Origin: AP-15 sp963747735
GTDB taxonomy: Bacteria > Pseudomonadota > Alphaproteobacteria > ATCC43930 > CGMCC-115725
Direction of reading: 5' to 3'
DNA: 64,000 nt
NCBI GenBank assembly: GCA_963747735.1
Contig: CAVVGE010000005.1
Location: forward strand, 248,001 to 312,000
Shown here: one piece after another, positions 61,632 to 64,000 of the stretch
Position numbering within the stretch: the first letter of the stretch is position 1
How the letters are laid out: each line of letters starts with the position of its first letter
Translations under genes and position numbers: made by a program
The notes under the pieces: generated by a model
The model's database searches: none
Told to the model about the DNA's origin: nothing
What the model saw: the letters and a program-made list of their open reading frames with translations, nothing else

Positions 61632-61898
61632 ATGGAAAGCCAATCGGGTGGTGGTTCGGGGCGTTCGGCGGCGGCCCGCCGGCCGTTTTTTCGCCGGCGC
61701 AAATCCTGCCCGTTCTCCGGGCCGAACGCACCCAAGATCGACTACAAGGACGTCAAGCTTTTGCAGCGCTTCGTTTCGGAGCGCGGCAAAATCGTGCCGA
61801 GCCGCATCACCGCGGTCTCGACCAAAAGGCAGCGCGAGCTGGCCCAGGCGATCAAGCGCGCGCGGTTTCTCGGCCTGCTGCCTTATATGGTGAGATAG
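61632..61898 (+). CDS. rpsR: 30S ribosomal protein bS18
   Basis: An 88-residue protein starting two bases after the rpsF stop. Core: RRPFFRRRKSCPFSGPNAPK and KRQRELAQAIKRARFLGLLP. It partners S6 on the 30S platform. Confidence 0.97.
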   Translation: MESQSGGGSGRSAAARRPFFRRRKSCPFSGPNAPKIDYKDVKLLQRFVSERGKIVPSRITAVSTKRQRELAQAIKRARFLGLLPYMVR

Positions 61899-61927
61899 CG
61901 GTAGCGCCGGCCGGGCCGGGGCCGGGC

Positions 61928-62863
61928 ATGGGCCGAGCCGGGACCGTCGCGCTCGGACTCGCGGCGGGGGCGCTCGGCGCGGGCTGTTTCCTGGCGATGC
62001 TGAGCGGCTCCCCCGGCACTGTGATCTTTGTCTATTTGGCGCAGCTGCCGCTGTTCGCCGCAGGGTTGTGGCTCGGGGCTGGTGCGTCGATGCTCGCGGG
62101 GCTGGGCGCGACCGTGCTGGTGATGGCGATCGGCGGGGTCGTCGCCGCTTCGCTCTTTGCCGCGCTCTACGCCGCTCCGGTGGCGCTCCTGGCGCGGCAG
62201 GCGCTGCTCGCGCGGCGGCAAGCCGACGGCGCCACGGAATGGTATCCGCCGGGATTGCTTACCGCCTGGCTGACCGCGCTCGGTTTGGCGACCATAGCGG
62301 CGGTTGTCGTTTTGCTCGGCGGCCCGGACGGCATCCGCGCCTTGCTGCACACGGCGCTGGCACCGGCGGTCTCCCACCTCGCCGAAGAGAACCAGGCCGA
62401 AGGAAATAGCTTTGTCGATTTTGTCGCAGGGATCATGCCCGGTATCGTCGCCGTTTCATGGATGATGATGACCCTTAGCAACGGCGTGCTCGCGCAAGGC
62501 GTGCTGGCCCGGTTCGGCGCCGCTTGGCGACCCTCCCCGGACCTCGCTCTGCTGAGCCTGCCGCTATGGGTTCCGGCGCTCGTCCCGGTCGCCGGAGCCG
62601 CCGCGGCATTCGGCGGCATCGCGCGCTTTCTCGGCGTCAATGTGCTGATCGCGCTCGGCGTGCCGTTTTGCCTCGCCGGATTGGCGGTGCTGCACGCGCT
62701 AGCCCGGCGGTTGCAGCGGCCGGCGATGCCGCTCGCCGTATTTTATGTGTTGACCGGACTACTCGGCTGGCCGCTTTTGCTGGTCGCGGTTCTGGGGATT
62801 GCCGATTCGGTGCTGGGCCTGCGGCGCCGCTGGGCCTTGGCCCCGATCATGCGAAGGGAGTGA
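61928..62863 (+). CDS. DUF2232 integral membrane protein
   Basis: A 311-residue protein with about eight hydrophobic segments (for example GTVALGLAAGALGAGCFLAM and VFYVLTGLLGWPLLLVAVLG). It belongs to the YybS-like DUF2232 group, whose gene lies between rpsR and rplI in many Alphaproteobacteria. No function is established; the link to ribosomal proteins may be only transcriptional. ATG at 61928; the stop is two bases before the rplI ATG. Confidence 0.8.
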   Translation: MGRAGTVALGLAAGALGAGCFLAMLSGSPGTVIFVYLAQLPLFAAGLWLGAGASMLAGLGATVLVMAIGGVVAASLFAALYAAPVALLARQALLARRQADGATEWYPPGLLTAWLTALGLATIAAVVVLLGGPDGIRALLHTALAPAVSHLAEENQAEGNSFVDFVAGIMPGIVAVSWMMMTLSNGVLAQGVLARFGAAWRPSPDLALLSLPLWVPALVPVAGAAAAFGGIARFLGVNVLIALGVPFCLAGLAVLHALARRLQRPAMPLAVFYVLTGLLGWPLLLVAVLGIADSVLGLRRRWALAPIMRRE

Positions 62864-62865
62864 CG

Positions 62866-63426
62866 ATGGTTGAATTGATCCTGCTCGAGCGCGTCGAAAA
62901 GGTCGGCCAGATGGGCCAGCTCGTCAACGTGAAGCCGGGCTTCGCCAGAAATTATCTGTTGCCGCAGAAAAAGGCGTTGCGCGCGACCAAGGAGAATATC
63001 GCCTATTTCGAGAGCCAGCGCGCCCAGCTCGAAGCCACCAATCTGCACCGCCGCGGCGAGGCGACGCAGGTCGGCGAAAAGCTCGAAGGGTTGAGCGTCG
63101 TCATCGTGCGCCAGGCTGGCGAAAGCGGGCAGCTTTACGGCTCGGTGTCGGCGCGCGACATCGCCGAGGCGGTGACCGCAGCCGGCTTTACCGTCGAAAA
63201 GCGCCAGATCGTGCTCGACCGACCGATCAAAAACCTCGGCATTCACCCGCTGCGGGTGGCGCTGCATCCGGAAGTTTCGGTCACGGTCAGCGCCAATGTC
63301 GCGCAGTCCGCCGAGGAGGCCGGCATGCAGGCGCGCGGCATCGACCCGCTGCGCCAGCGCGACGAGGACGAGGACGACGAAGCGCCGGCGCCAGCCGCGG
63401 CCGAGAGCGACACGGCTGCCCCATAA
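62866..63426 (+). CDS. rplI: 50S ribosomal protein bL9
   Basis: A 186-residue protein. The N-domain MVELILLERVEKVGQMGQLV and VNVKPGFARNYLLPQKKAL are followed by the long helix and the C-domain (IHPLRVALHPEVSVTVSANV). An acidic tail (RDEDEDDEAPAP) lies at the end. GAAGGGAG precedes the ATG. Confidence 0.97.
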   Translation: MVELILLERVEKVGQMGQLVNVKPGFARNYLLPQKKALRATKENIAYFESQRAQLEATNLHRRGEATQVGEKLEGLSVVIVRQAGESGQLYGSVSARDIAEAVTAAGFTVEKRQIVLDRPIKNLGIHPLRVALHPEVSVTVSANVAQSAEEAGMQARGIDPLRQRDEDEDDEAPAPAAAESDTAAP

Positions 63427-63499
63427 AACGGTCGGTCTTGTGTTTCCGCCACAACTTCGTGGATAGTCGGATTCTGGGTTTCCGTTCGGTTTTGCGACG

Positions 63500-64000
63500 A
63501 TGCTGCTGGCACGCCTGTTCGACCGACTGATCACCATCGGCCGGCTGCGCCTTATCGATGCCGCCGGAAGGGTGCACCGTTTCGCCGGCGGGCCGGGACC
63601 TGGCGCCGCCGTCCGATTGCACGATTCGGCCCTGCATTGGAAGCTTTTGTTCCGGCCGCGCCTTTATCTGCCCGAGGCGTTCATGGCGGGAACGCTGACC
63701 ATCGAGGAGGGCAGCCTCTACGATCTGGTCGACCTGCTGGCCGCCAATCTCGAAGCTTTGCCGAAAGGAACGCTGGAACGTCTCCTCAACGGCTCGTACA
63801 CGCTGTGGCGCCGGCTCCATCAATACAACCCGCTCAACCGCGCCCAGCACAATGCCGCCCATCATTACGATTTGTCGGGCCAGCTCTACGACTTGCTTCT
63901 CGACCGCGACCGGCAATATTCCTGCGCCTATTTCCGTGACGGCAACGACGAGCTCGACACCGCCCAGCTCGACAAAAAGCGGCACATCGCGGCCAAGCTG
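63500..64000 (+). CDS. cyclopropane-fatty-acid synthase family protein, 3' end outside window
   Basis: The first 167 residues of a SAM-dependent enzyme of the Cfa family, which adds a methylene bridge to unsaturated phospholipid acyl chains. The N-terminal lipid-binding domain is visible (LHDSALHWKLLFRPRLYLPE, FMAGTLTIEEGSLYDLVDLL), then AAHHYDLSGQLYDLLLDRDR and YSCAYFRDG, which lead into the methyltransferase domain. The catalytic part is cut off. ATG at 63500. Confidence 0.85.
   Translation, partial: MLLARLFDRLITIGRLRLIDAAGRVHRFAGGPGPGAAVRLHDSALHWKLLFRPRLYLPEAFMAGTLTIEEGSLYDLVDLLAANLEALPKGTLERLLNGSYTLWRRLHQYNPLNRAQHNAAHHYDLSGQLYDLLLDRDRQYSCAYFRDGNDELDTAQLDKKRHIAAKL

Overview
The window comes from a GC-rich alphaproteobacterial chromosome. 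The gene order supports this: fabD-fabG-acpP-fabF-mltG-yicC, rpsF-rpsR-DUF2232-rplI, thrB next to rnhA, glyQ-glyS next to ppdK, and a zeta-type (DUF1476) ATPase inhibitor. The best fit is the Rhodospirillales/Rhizobiales side of the class, but I cannot place it lower from sequence alone.

Layout. 1-8 kb: a partial NRDE protein and a DUF1476 gene, then a scrambled zone holding two paralogous winged-helix/TolB-like/TPR regulators and the 3' ends of several other genes, then a cupin, a TPR protein and a TauD-type dioxygenase. 8-18.8 kb: exported and accessory genes (RlpA, a cupin, a repetitive RTX-like protein, a di-haem peroxidase, a third, membrane-anchored regulator of the same family), a PEP mutase/isocitrate lyase protein, a frameshifted RluA and a MetX-like hydrolase. 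18.8-24.4 kb: a tightly overlapping leftward surface-polysaccharide cluster (GT9, GT2, two GT4, AsnB). 24.5-34.9 kb: housekeeping (YgfZ, PPDK, GlyQ/GlyS, S49 peptidase, TrmN-like, DUF2007, polyprenyl diphosphate synthase) ending in tRNA-Pro(CGG).

34.9-39.1 kb: a small AT-richer genomic island bounded by tRNA-Pro and a 43-bp copy of the tRNA 3' part. It carries an overlapping DGQHR-domain/HEPN-like gene pair and a complete IS1182-like element (15-bp terminal repeats, 8-bp target duplication). No integrase is left. 39.2-49.1 kb: a large exported beta-helix protein, a glycosyltransferase, a GMC oxidoreductase, and a leftward porin, beta-propeller and DyP-peroxidase operon behind Fur-box-like sites. 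49.2-53.5 kb: a threonine-rich leader peptide and attenuator, then thrS, infC (with an apparent AUA start), thrB and rnhA. 53.5-64 kb: HD hydrolase, a kinase, YicC, MltG, the fatty-acid synthesis cluster, the rpsF-rpsR-rplI operon, and a partial CFA synthase.

The most notable observations are the textbook-style attenuator in front of thrS, the tRNA-Pro island with its DGQHR/HEPN pair, the AUA start of infC, and the patchwork of gene 3' ends near the left edge. Six genes (rluA, a GT4 gene, glyS, the DyP peroxidase gene, the DGQHR gene and the HEPN-like gene) are broken by single-base indels and none by a nonsense codon. This pattern could be assembly error rather than gene death, so these calls are provisional.
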